Below, one piece after another: positions 47,201 through 57,504 of a stretch of 64,000 bases of DNA. Origin of the DNA: Parietaria judaica (Eukaryota; Streptophyta; Magnoliopsida; Rosales; Urticaceae); NCBI GenBank assembly GCA_954871525.1, contig OX940869.1:12237001-12301000 (forward strand). The letters are read 5' to 3'. Under the pieces are notes generated by a model, which had not been told where the DNA came from, searched no databases, and saw only the letters and a program-made list of their open reading frames with translations. Numbering within the stretch: the stretch's first letter is position 1; each line of letters opens with the position of its first letter. The position numbers and the translations under genes were made by a program.

Positions 47201-47937
47201 GTAATAACACTTGATGACACATGACCTTTGTCGGAATCTGAAATTTGTGTTACCAGAGAAGTTGTATCGTTGAACATGTAGAGGCCATCGCGCATCTCAC
47301 CTCGACCAATTTCTTTTCCGGAACCCACCACCTGAAAATCACAGAAGTCGGCAAAAAATCGTGAAATGAAATTAGAATCACGTGTGATCTTACTGACAGA
47401 AATCAGGTTGCAAGCAATTTGTGGAACAAATAACACCGAGTAAAGTGTAATGTTCCCAGATAGTCGGATAGAACCGATTCCAACAACCGGAATGAGAGTC
47501 CCATCAGCAGTTCGAACTGTTGAACCCCGCGGGCAAGGTCCAAGGGTGAGAAAATAACTCTTGTTACCCGTCATATGGTCTGATGCACCTGAATCAACGA
47601 TCCAAGTGTTGCTCGGGGGAGTTAGGGCGAGGCTGACAGAGGTCACACCTGTGTGAGCATGGATGCTATTTGGTGAATCGGTGGTGAATTGCTTGCTGAT
47701 CCTCATCTGTAGAGCCTTCATTTTTTCCATGACGCGGTTCATGTCCTCCCAAAGATTAATATCTTCAGGGCTCATAGTGGACTTGGGTCGATCCGTGCAA
47801 TTTGTTGGTTTGCCGTGCAATTTCCAACATTGGGGTCTCCAATGACCATGAGCATTGCAATGATCACACCAAGGACGTCCTCGACGTTGTGTCGAAGAGA
47901 ATTGTGCGGGAGTAGCGGATTTGGCCCGAGAAGACAT
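44251..47937 (-). pseudogene. Copia-2 gag tail and pol polyprotein
   Basis: The frame begins at an ATG at 47937 and reaches the zinc knuckle CDHCNAHGHWRPQC within 40 codons. The protease box WIVDSGASDHMTG is intact. The GAG-pre-integrase segment has LWHYRLGHPSF, and the integrase keeps D, D and E (HSDIWGP, HTDNARDYF, NGIAER). A TGA stop at 46669-46671 follows. The reverse transcriptase has WIFTVKYKTDRSIERFKARL and QLDVKNAFLNGDLQEDVY, but its polymerase box reads YVDN instead of YVDD. Frameshifts lie near 45125 and between about 44770 and 44620. RNase H has TDASWAGE and SSAESEYRAL, and the frame ends at 44251. Confidence 0.9.
46092..46247 (-). repeat. 78-bp in-frame tandem duplication in Copia-2 pol
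   Basis: Two copies, each starting GAGTGTCGATTGGTTGGATT (46092 and 46170 on plus). They encode a duplicated 26-residue segment containing EVNQDTQPENP and IQPIDTLD in the linker between integrase and reverse transcriptase. The copies differ at about three bases. Confidence 0.93.
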
Positions 47938-49026
47938 AATTTATCGGATACTTATCGGTAGGAATCAACACAGAAAAAATATATTTCTGGTTGTGGGCAC
48001 ACCCTTTTTGACGCAGGGACACCCAAGAGAAATTGTGAAACTTCTGTGTGTTGGAACACCAAAAGAGTGTTGGAACACACACAGACTTGAGGCAAATTTT
48101 CTGTGCGTTGGAACACCAAAAGAGTGTTGGAACACACAGACCTGATCCCTTTTTCTTTTTCGCGTGAAGCCCACCACAAAAGGGAATTTCCCAATTCACC
48201 CTTTTTGGAAAAATTGCTCGCTGATGGAGTACGGGATGAGAGAGACAAACTCTCGCTGATAGAGCTCGCTCGCAGATGGATCTTCCCGGAGGTTCGCCGG
48301 AGCTCGGCGGAGGAAGCGCGCGCGGAAGAGAGTCGAACGGAGGCTGGGTCTCGTGGGAAAAACTCGCTGGAGAGGGCGAACGAAGGAGATGGTCGCTGAC
48401 GAGAGGAGGCGTGACTAAGGAGCTTCGTTGCCGGAGAAGAGACCCGCCGGAAAATGCTCGAATATGAGCTTGCGATGGAATTTGTGCAATGATGGTTGTC
48501 CAAATATCTGAGTTTTGCAGGTTGTTGGTCTGCGAGGTTGGCGACTGAAGGCACCAGAGCTGAGATATTACTCGGACAATATATCGAACAGGTTGCGTGC
48601 GACAGAGAAAGCGACCTGGTGATTGCAGATTCGCGAAGGTCAAGGAACAGCGGAGATATGAGGTCCGGTGATGCTCGCCTGAGACGAAGATTCGCCGGAG
48701 ATGGAGATCTGAGTTCCAGATCTGAGAGGGCTGAACACGCTGAGCTCGAGAGAGAGAAGTCCGCTGAGTCGGGGCTGAGGAGACGTGCGTCGGCTGAGAG
48801 ATGGCTTTCTCGGAGAAGATCTGAGGTTCAGATCTGAGATCGAGTTTGCCGGAGAGATGCCGATAACACCAGGAAAGCTTATGAATACCGGAGGAATACC
48901 GGGTAAGCTTGAGAGAACCGGAGGAACACCGGGAAGCACGCGTCACCGAAGAGATAGCCGGAGATGAACGTCCGACGGGAATAAGCGGTGACGGCGGCTA
49001 GGGTTTTGAACTTTTCCCTCTTTCTT
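47938..49026 (-). other. Copia-2 leader lacking the gag capsid region
   Basis: About 1.1 kb between the primer-binding site and the first pol-frame ATG. It is GC- and pyrimidine-rich on the element sense strand, unlike the surrounding AT-rich DNA. A 57-bp direct duplication (GTTGGAACACCAAAAGAGTG at about 48049 and 48106) lies near its 3' end. The long frame at 47864-48946 shows no gag-like residues. The segment may be an extended leader or captured sequence that replaced the capsid gene. Confidence 0.55.
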
Positions 49027-49038
49027 GCTCTGATACCA
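49027..49038 (-). other. Primer-binding site of Copia-2
   Basis: TGGTATCAGAGC on the minus strand directly after the 5' LTR; the initiator-Met tRNA complement. Confidence 0.92.
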
Positions 49039-49171
49039 TGTGAAAGTTTGATTGGGAAAGTTATGTTTCTCATTCATGAATTGAGTATTTACAACTCTAA
49101 TTATAATAAAAATAAATTGTGGTAAAAGTATCAAAACTATAAACACTCACTAAGCTATACAATATTCAACA
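49039..49171 (-). repeat. 5' LTR of Copia-2
   Basis: 133 bp matching 44111-44243, ending on the right at the GTTTC duplication. Confidence 0.93.
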
Positions 49172-49176
49172 GTTTC

Positions 49177-49905
49177 ATCTATTGTATTGAGAGTTGAAAC
49201 ATGAGGACTGTCGAGAGTTGAATTTTAAGGAGTACCGAGAGATTCACAAGTTTTTTAAGTATACAATTTACAAAACTATAACTAAACTTAAAAATGCATA
49301 AAGCCAAAAAATAGTAAAATTGTATTTTTCTTATGTAATACTCCAAAATCCAATGGTAATATAGTAAATTTAACGTTCCCGGTAGCATTGGTCGTAGTTC
49401 CACCTATAGTGAAGTTACATTTACCTATATCACTGAAGTTTATTTCAATGCAATTTTGGCGAAGATCCTTTGATTGTTACTACGATCTCTAAATAAACTA
49501 ATCTAAGATATTAATTTCGTGATGTTATATTTACCTACATCGTATATCCGTTCACTTTTTCAATCATTTAACAAAATTATGAATATGTCGTCAAATTTAA
49601 ACAAATATAGTTTTTTTTTCACTTTTTAGTACCGACAGGATATCTTCATTAAATTAAACTATGAAATATTTATGCTTATATTAAACTATAGTATATTATA
49701 TCTTTGATTTGAATACCATCAAATATTACAAAGAATGAGATCATAAGACAAAGATATTGGATGAGCTTAATAATGTACCTGTGTGCGTAGTGACTCGGCC
49801 TTGGCCACCCAATTCACCCGTTGTGATTTGCGCTAGTTATCTTCAAGGGCCCATGTGTGGTAATGGGCTTGTCGATATATATAAATAAAGAACCAGAACA
49901 TTTCC
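49177..49905. other. AT-rich intergenic DNA
   Basis: No gene recognised. Confidence 0.5.
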
Positions 49906-52900
49906 TCACTAGTAGTCACTTTACATGGTTTTAAATTCGTCAGCATGTCTTCAGCATTTTGTTTTTTAGAGTTGCGGCGTATTTTTGGCATGCGGCATAC
50001 GGCGATATACAACTATAACCTATCAATTTGATGTCTTATTAGTGCGATTTTTTGAAATTATTTATGTCTTATGATGATAAATAAATAATTTTGAACCGAT
50101 GTAGAAAAAATTGTCGACATACTCAATATCATTTTCCAACTATTCCGTTGGCATGCGGCATGCCCGTAATGGAAGGAGCGAACCAGCGTCAGCATAGGCA
50201 TTTAGAACATTGCTTTACATATTATTTTTTGTTTTCACGAAGAAAAAAATCCTACACTAACCGTGTATATCTCGAATCTAGATTTTCAAAAATATTTTTT
50301 TGTAACTCAAGGTAATAGTTAGACTTTTTGAGAGCTAGATGACATATTTTAAAAAATGAAATTATAAATATAATTACGAGTCTTTGAAATTAAATGATCC
50401 GAATCTATATAAAAAAAACCTTAAGTATATAGATAATTTTAATTACTTTCAAAATATACAACATATTTTGAAAATTAAAAATTAAACATATATAAAAAGT
50501 AGAATTCTATATACTTTATATTGTACCATTAGATAAAAAATAAAAAGTAAACCTCGAAAGTGGAAGAGTACGAAGTACATCTATTTTGTGTAAAGGTTTT
50601 TTTAAGAACAAAAAAATGTTTAATTCAATGGGATTTCGTAAGGTTGATGTCAAATTAGTGGTTACAGAGTGCAACAGTTGACAACAAACCTTTTTTTTTT
50701 TTTTTTTTTCACCTTCACACCCAACTCACATTAAATGATAAATACAATTTAAAAAAATTGCAACCGTAAGAACATCAATCAATAAGCGATAAACAACCGA
50801 AAACTCGCATTTTTGAAACCTTGATTTTGAGCAAGGTTCTAAATGTCGTTTTCTACGCCGTTTCGCTCCTTTTATTTTATGGGCATGCCGCATGCCCACC
50901 GGCAAGTCTGCAAATAGGACATGCAACATGTACAAGTACCGCATAGATTTCACGGGCATACCGCATGCCGACAAAAATATCGACGTAATTGAAAAACCCA
51001 TGAAATGCCCAAAAACCACCTAAAGTTTAAAGGAATTGCCCATACTTTCAAACAATTCATTTATACCAATTTAAAAAAAAATTAGACCATATAAACCCTG
51101 ATTTTAATTATATTTTTGTATTTTTGTTTATTAATTATTTATTATATATTTTAATTTCAAATTTATATTTTTCTAAAATTATGGTTGAATTCTTCCCATA
51201 TTTATTAGATTTTCATTTAATTAGTTACTTTGACCTAAAATTTCAAAATTTTCTCCCTCCTCTTTATTTCTCATACTCTCTCTCTCTCTGACCCTCTAAC
51301 ACTCGTTCTATCCTCCTCCGACCTCTCTCCCTCGTTCTCTCTTCCTCCGACTTTCATCCTCCTCCATCGCGCCTCTCGTCCTCTTCCGTCGCTGCCTCGT
51401 TCCTCCGTCTCCCTTCGTCGCTGTCCTCCTCCGTCGCTGCCTCCCTCCTCCGTCTTCCTCCATCACCGTCGCCCTTCATCGCAGTCGCCCTCCATCGCGC
51501 CGGCTTCTCTCCCCTAAACCCAAAATATCGTAAGTCTGAAATTTTGTTCGCCCAAAATCGTGTAAGTCCAATTTTTTGTTCGCCCAAAATCGTGCAGTCG
51601 CCGTCTCTCGGTCGCCCAAAATCGTGTAAGTCCAAATTTTTGTTCGCCCAAATTTTTGTAATTCGTTTTACAAAACCTTTGAGTGGTAATATTGGTTGGA
51701 AGAGTAAATGGATTTACATGATTTTGTTAATCAATTTACATAATTTTGTAAATTGATTTACACGATTTTGGTTACGGATTTACATGATTTTGGTGAATGA
51801 ATTTACACGTTTTGGAGTGGTTTTATATGATTTTGCAGTGGTAATATTTTCGTTAGGAATGCATAGATGGAATTACAAAATCGGAGGAACCAAGGATTCC
51901 CGGTGAGGTAATAGAGGTCGGGGCTGGTCGGAGGCCGTAGGTGTGGAAGAGATCGTGGCGGGTGTGAGGTCAATGAAGGGTTTGGGCCGCATCGGCGATG
52001 GACACCGAAGCAAGCCATCTATTACGGTTTCGTATTCGTAATTGCATTTACCATTAAAGTTTCATATTTGTAGTTACAATTTTGTATTTATAGTTACGGA
52101 TTCGTATCTATAGTTATAAAATTAACTTTGTAAATATTTTACAAGCTTCGTATATATAATTACAGTTTCATTCTTATATTGAAATTTCGTAACTATATTT
52201 ACAGTTTTATAACTACGACTTTATTGAAATTTCGTAAATTTATTTACTGTAAATCCAGAATAGTAAATATAGTTACATAAATATAGTTACGTAAATATGA
52301 TTATAAATTTGTAAAAATGCAGAGAAATAATTTGAAATTTTGTTTTTAAAATACTGATTAATAGGGTAGAAAAATTCGAAATTAATACAGATTAATAGGG
52401 ACCAAAAAATCAAAAATAGGATTTGTTACAAACGTTAAATAGGGAAGATCAATAATTCGAGTAATATTTGTTTAATCATAAAAATAGGAAATATTTATTT
52501 TAATTTATTTAGTTTGCTACATTTAAGGAAAAAAATTGTTTTTCAATTTTAATTAAAAAAATAAAATTAAGATTAATGTGAGTTAATTGGAAGGGCATAT
52601 TAGTCCATATTTCAATTTATTGGTGGTTATGATTACCATAATTAGAAATGAGCATTTTTTTTTTAACATTGAGTCACAAATGGGCATTTATTTCATTTAC
52701 CCAAAATAATTTTGAGTATTTAGGAAAGATTTTTTTATAGGTTCAAAATTTCTTATTAATCACTATAAAATTCATACTAATAATAAGACATCATATTGAT
52801 AGGTTAAGATAAGACATTATATTGATAAGTTATACTTGTTCACGGGCATTCCAATGCTGTCAACATGCTGCAACTTTTAAAAAACGAACATATCGAAAGC

Positions 52901-52945
52901 ATACTGAAAACATGTCGGGGCATTTAAAACCATGATCTGTGACTA
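49906..52945. mobile_element. Possible 3-kb DNA transposon with long diverged inverted ends
   Basis: The left end (AGTAGTCACTTTACATGG, then TTTTAAAT and a TCAGCATGTCTTCAG block) is matched in inverse by the right end (TGTAGTCACAGATCATGG, then the same blocks) over about 150 bases with gaps. A second inverted pair lies inside (about 50140-50215 and 50840-50910, both around GGCATGCGGCATGCCC). The centre (51250-52030) has CT-rich short repeats (TCCTCCGTCGCTGCCTC) and several TTCGCCCAAAATCGTG units. No transposase frame and no clear target duplication were found, so the class is uncertain; a Mutator-like element is one option. Confidence 0.45.
51540..51660. repeat. Repeated TTCGCCCAAAATCGTG units
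   Basis: Four copies of a TTTTTGTTCGCCCAAAATCG-type unit spaced 30-45 bases apart, with GTAAGTCCAA between some of them. Noncoding, inside the inverted-end structure. Confidence 0.75.
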
Positions 52946-53879
52946 CACTGCTGACTCATTGAGCGTGAAATTTCTTATATAAAAGAGACACGTTAATTCA
53001 TACTCATTGATTGAATTGACTCACGATTATATTTACACATTTCTTATAGATATACATATGTCCAAAAACAATTCTGAAAAAAATAAACATACACGGCCAT
53101 ATCGTGTTGATTTTATCTGCAAAGAGAAATATGACATATGCATTGACTAATGCCCAGCCAGACGTGGCAATTTCGTGTGAGTACGTGAGTTCAAAAAACA
53201 CCTATAAAATGAGTTGTTCTTTCTTCTTATCAAGTTTTGACTTAAGTCATATAATTTTAATGGAAAATGTATTTAAACTTATGTGAGCATAATGTTCATA
53301 TGCTCAAGTTTTATTTGTAAAGCTCAAAGTATTTAATTGAGTAAAAGTATAGGCCGTGAGTTCTTCATCTCTATGTTACTTCTGTTAATTTAAAATGATG
53401 TGTCATCGTATCTTTATTTTTCATGTGTTATTTATACACATTTTTTTGAATTGATGAGGATCGCAATGACATGTAGTTGTAAGCTTAACCTTAAGGACAA
53501 GAATGAAGGCGAAAAACACAGGCTCTGTTACATGATTTCAGTATATTGACTTTTACAAATAGAACTTAGGTACATAATTACTATTTTTGTGAAAACTTGA
53601 ATATATATTTGTTGCTATTACATTTTCCTCTTCAGATACTTACTTACCCCCATTTATTTATGGAGTTGACAATAGATACTACTGTCTTTTCTATCATTCT
53701 TCTTGTTTTTGTTTTACTCTTACAATCTTATATGTATTTGAAAAATCATAATTATGTAAATAAGGTTCGTGAAACTTAGTCCTTTATCCTTTGCTTTTAT
53801 TTAGCATTTATGAGAGTAGATATACGTTTTTTTAATGAGGTGGTACTATCGGCTAAGGTTACAATACACTCTCGCATGA
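52946..53879. other. AT-rich intergenic DNA
   Basis: No gene recognised. Short frames at 53004-53201 and 53597-53779 have no family features. Confidence 0.5.
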
Positions 53880-53989
53880 TTAGATATATTCAATATAAAA
53901 ACAGGTGATATTATTGGCCAAATTTACAATATGTAAAGAGAGCACGCATTTGCGTCTCATGAGATTTGAACCTGTGACCTCTTGGAGAT
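53840..53989 (-). repeat. Possible SINE interrupted by the Athila element
   Basis: On the minus strand GGTTCAAATCTCATGAGAC near 53965 resembles a tRNA B box followed by a SINE body. The upstream A-box part would lie beyond 53990, where Athila sequence starts. Two related segments (AGGTGGTACTATCGGCTAAG and AGGTGATATTATTGGCCAAA) repeat within it. Confidence 0.35.
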
Positions 53990-55418
53990 TGTTGGTTGCA
54001 AAACGTTTATGCAATTTTACGCAAGTGCACATGTCGACAAGTAATATAATGTGCAAAGCACAAAGATCGATCCCACGGAGACTATATCAATTTACGTATT
54101 TCTTGCGAGTTATATAAAAATGAGATAACATGAGAAAATTCATAAAAATCAAGATTCATTCAAATTGTAAGCTAAAATGGTATTCAAACTGTTAACTAAA
54201 GCTAAATGGAACAGGGGAAACAAGCAATTTGATAATCAATGAGAGAAAACGGTTGGGCTCATGAATTACTTCGGGTTTTCCAAATTACCGAATGTGACAG
54301 GAATGCTATTGCATTTTCTTAGTGATTCTGGGAAACGACGATAACATTGGTTCTTCCGAACTTTTGCTTAAAAACCGATTGTAAACTAATCATTCATATT
54401 CCTATGATAAGACTATTTTACCGGTTAAAATTAAGATCCAATTCCACAAACCTACAAGGAGATTCATATATTCCTATACTCATCTCAATCTTAAGAACGA
54501 ATTCACAAGATTAAACATGTATCAAGGTTGCATTTCCAATTCAATTCATATTTTCCAATAGAGATCAAATCTGAAATTCTATTAAGTTGAAACAAGAAAT
54601 ATAATTATGACAAAATTAAGCACTCAACCAAAAACTAAGAAAACACAAAATCCATCACATTCAATAATTCATCAAACCCTTAGTTCATCATTTACCCAAC
54701 TCTAGGAATTTAGTTCATACTAGAACAACAAAAATTAGAGAAGAAAAGTGGTTCAAGATACAACATCAAACCGAAAATGTGATGAACAAAATGAACTCAA
54801 GTTGATGTGTTGATGATCCCTCGCTGTCCTTCTCTTTTTTCCTTGCTACCTCTTGATGATCCCACGATGGCCAAAGTTGCTCTGATGCAGCCTTCTTTCT
54901 TCTTCTTGTCTCCCTTTCCAAGGCTGCTCGTTCTTTTTTTCTCTTCCAAACAGTTCATTCTTTTTTCTCTCTTGTTGCTGCCTTCTTATTCCTTTGTTCC
55001 AAGCAGCACCTTCTTTCTTGCTTTTTTCTTCGTTGATTGGTTTTTAGCCTTTGATCATCATTTCCTCTCCAATCCAATGGCTGATTCTCTTGCCCAAAAA
55101 AGACAAAAATTAATTAGGGCAACTTTCTTATTTTGGCTCATTCTCTTGGTAATTGGGCCTAATTGATTAAGCTCAATCTTATCATGTTAATAATTAGTGC
55201 TCAAGTGAGAAAACATGAAATAAACACATAAACTTGGTTCTTTTTGTCAATGTAAATCAATTTATGTGTTTATTTCAATGTTACACAATTATGTTCAAGC
55301 ATTTACGATTTTAGCCTAATTTGGACAATATTGTCAATTTTATGTCGATCTTTCGTTCGGGTTTTAATTATTAATTCCGTGAAAACCGTGTAATAACTCT
55401 ATTTTAATAGAGTTATCA
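53990..55418 (-). repeat. 3' LTR of the Athila element
   Basis: 1429 bp from TGTTGGTTGCAAAAC (plus) to GAGTTATCA next to the polypurine tract. A hairpin ATAACTCTATTTTAATAGAGTTAT lies at its inner end. A 119-codon frame inside (54807-55166) recurs in the other LTR and resembles no protein. Confidence 0.92.
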
Positions 55419-55430
55419 CCCCCCCAAACT
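55419..55430 (-). other. Polypurine tract of the Athila element
   Basis: AAGTTTGGGGGGG on the minus strand, directly upstream of the 3' LTR start. Confidence 0.85.
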
Positions 55431-57480
55431 TAAGATTTTGATTGTCCTCAAGCAAAAAAAAAGAATACAAATAACACGCCAAACTCGGGAAAATTGTTGT
55501 ACCTTGACCACAAAATGTTAACTTAATGCTTGAACTTCAATTACTAGTTAGTTATGTGATTACAACTCTAATCGATCGAATACAATTACCTTTTCTCCAT
55601 TTTATTGAAATTCATGTGTATGTGCATAAGGATCCAATGTGTTATGAAATGTTTCGTTGCCCTTAATCTTCATTTGACCAACCTAACATTTAGTCCCCCA
55701 AGATGAAAATGGAAACACTCCATAAGCTTACGTTTACTGACTCTCTCCACTAATCTAGATAGACTAAAACTTTGAGGATCAAAAAGCAACTTTCCCGTTT
55801 AATCGACCCCTCCTTCAAACTCTGATTGAGCTGCCCTCTCTTCTTTTTTTTTTCTTTTTTTTTCTTTTATCCGCGGGTTAATGATGTGTTGACAGTCACT
55901 CAAACTTGATACTTTATTGCAACATGGGTGAGAATACAACCGAGCCCTCCTAAGAATGATTATCAACACAAATCATTCCAAATTGAATTACTCCCTTTTT
56001 CTTTTGGAAAACGGAAATTATTCAACTCTCGCCCTTTTTGCGGTATAATAATGCGTTAAATGTCACTCAAACTTGGTACTTGATTGCAAATGGGTGAGAA
56101 TACAACCAAGCTCTCCTAAGAGTGATAACTCAACGCAAAATTATATTATTATTCTTTTTTTTTTATGACAGCTTTATCTCCCCTCCCCCCCCAAACTTAT
56201 TAGGAACATTGTCCTCAATGTGTTCTAGGGAGGGGCTGGTCTGGAGAGGATAATCAAACGGGTGGCTTTTATCATTTCCTCGTCTATGATCTATCTTTTC
56301 TAATTCACCTCAAGAGCGAGCAAACATAAGTTCTAGAGTGGCGAAATGGGAGGGACTATAACGTTAAGCGATCTAAGGTTTCACAAGGGACCCAAAACGA
56401 ACACACGGATATGGCACACAAGTTTACACTATGGAGAGCAATTTCTTTGATAAATGCAATTCGATCAACGGAGCATAATCACCAACATCGCATCATAATC
56501 AAGTAACGAGCACTAAGTATCGACAAAATCCTAAGTCTAACGATAAATGATGACTAATAAAAACTAACATAAAGAAAACACACACAAAACAAAACAAAAT
56601 CAGAACTGAAATCAAGGAAGGAATTGGAAAAACTTCCCTGAAATGGTTGTGTGACGATCATCGGCGACGTTGAATCTTCCGGCGGTTACGCCGTGCGGGC
56701 TCGGAGGGTGTTGTTGGGTTCCCTTCTTGTGTGGCAGCTTGCTTTTACCCCAGATGAAATCCAGAACAACCCGAAGATGACGGCGAGCAAAGAAGACGAG
56801 CAAAAATCAGCAAGATCAAACCCAGAAGTTGAGCACGCTAACGAGCTCAGCAACTCAAATGAATGCATAGGGCTGATCGAAGAGAGCTTTCCCAGAATCG
56901 CGATGAACAATGAACCCAGAAGAATGACCCAGCGATTCGCCGAGCCCAAACTCAGAAGCGAGGAACAAGGCGAGCAAAACCCATTGAACCCAGATTTCGC
57001 GAACAATAAATCGACGAACCTGCACACAGCCGACGATGAATGCCCAGATTCGCGATGAGGGTGGTTCGGCGAGAGGCTGAGGTTCGTCGGCGATCATGGT
57101 GGTCGGCATTGGGTCTAGGGCACAGGTATGGTGAGCGATGGCGGTCAAGGATAGGGCTTGAAATTCTTGTGATGCTGAGAAAAAAAAAATCCCAAATAAC
57201 ATCTCAATACTGCTCAGAAACGACCAGGGTGCCTGCAAACGACATGTGCTTTCCTCCAATTAATGAAACGCGCGTTTTGAATTTTCTGACTTTTCTCTCT
57301 CCTGAAGCCCGATATTAGTGCAAAATGCAGTAGCAATCCTATTGCATTTTGGTCGTCACACTGCACCTTAAATAAAAGAAATAAAACTAGAAACTGTAAC
57401 TTTTATTTAATTGGGCTGCCTCCCAAATAGCGCTTGATTTAGAGTCTTCATCCTGACTCTCCCGTCTTCATGGATCTTGG
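55431..57480 (-). other. Athila 3' noncoding region
   Basis: Two kilobases between pol and the polypurine tract. Some Athila elements carry an env-like frame here, but none is recognisable; the frames at 56651-57259 have no membrane or signal features. A stretch of about 110 bp is duplicated (55865-55985 and 56035-56150, both with TCACTCAAACTTG and GGGTGAGAATACAACC). A second purine tract lies at 56179-56200. Confidence 0.7.
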
Positions 57481-57504
57481 AGCGTGATGGAGGTTTTGGC
57501 TCGA

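Larger units (their letters stand above)
44111..49171 (-). mobile_element. Copia retrotransposon with short LTRs (Copia-2)
   Basis: 5061 bp on the minus strand, flanked by GTTTC at 44106-44110 and 49172-49176. The two 133-bp LTRs differ at two positions by eye, so the insertion is recent. The primer-binding site is TGGTATCAGAGC. Pol has Copia order (protease, integrase, reverse transcriptase, RNase H). The expected N-terminal capsid part of gag is absent; instead about 1.1 kb of GC-rich leader precedes the zinc knuckle. A stop, two frameshifts and a polymerase-box change make it inactive. Confidence 0.95.

Noticed and set aside
47864..48946. A 360-codon open frame on the minus strand in the Copia-2 leader, considered as gag
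   Set aside because: The product is Ser/Arg/Pro-rich without capsid-type residues, lies in a different frame from the zinc knuckle, and overlaps other open frames as expected from GC-rich sequence.
49906..52945. A target duplication at the 3-kb inverted-end structure
   Set aside because: Several possible end positions were tried, and no 3-, 8- or 9-bp direct match was found.
54807..55166. A 119-codon Phe/Leu/Ser-rich open frame
   Set aside because: It lies inside the Athila LTR, recurs in the other LTR, and is on the strand opposite to the element.
56651..57259. Open frames on both strands in the Athila 3' region, considered as an env-like gene
   Set aside because: No signal peptide, membrane segment or known motif; they overlap antisense to each other.
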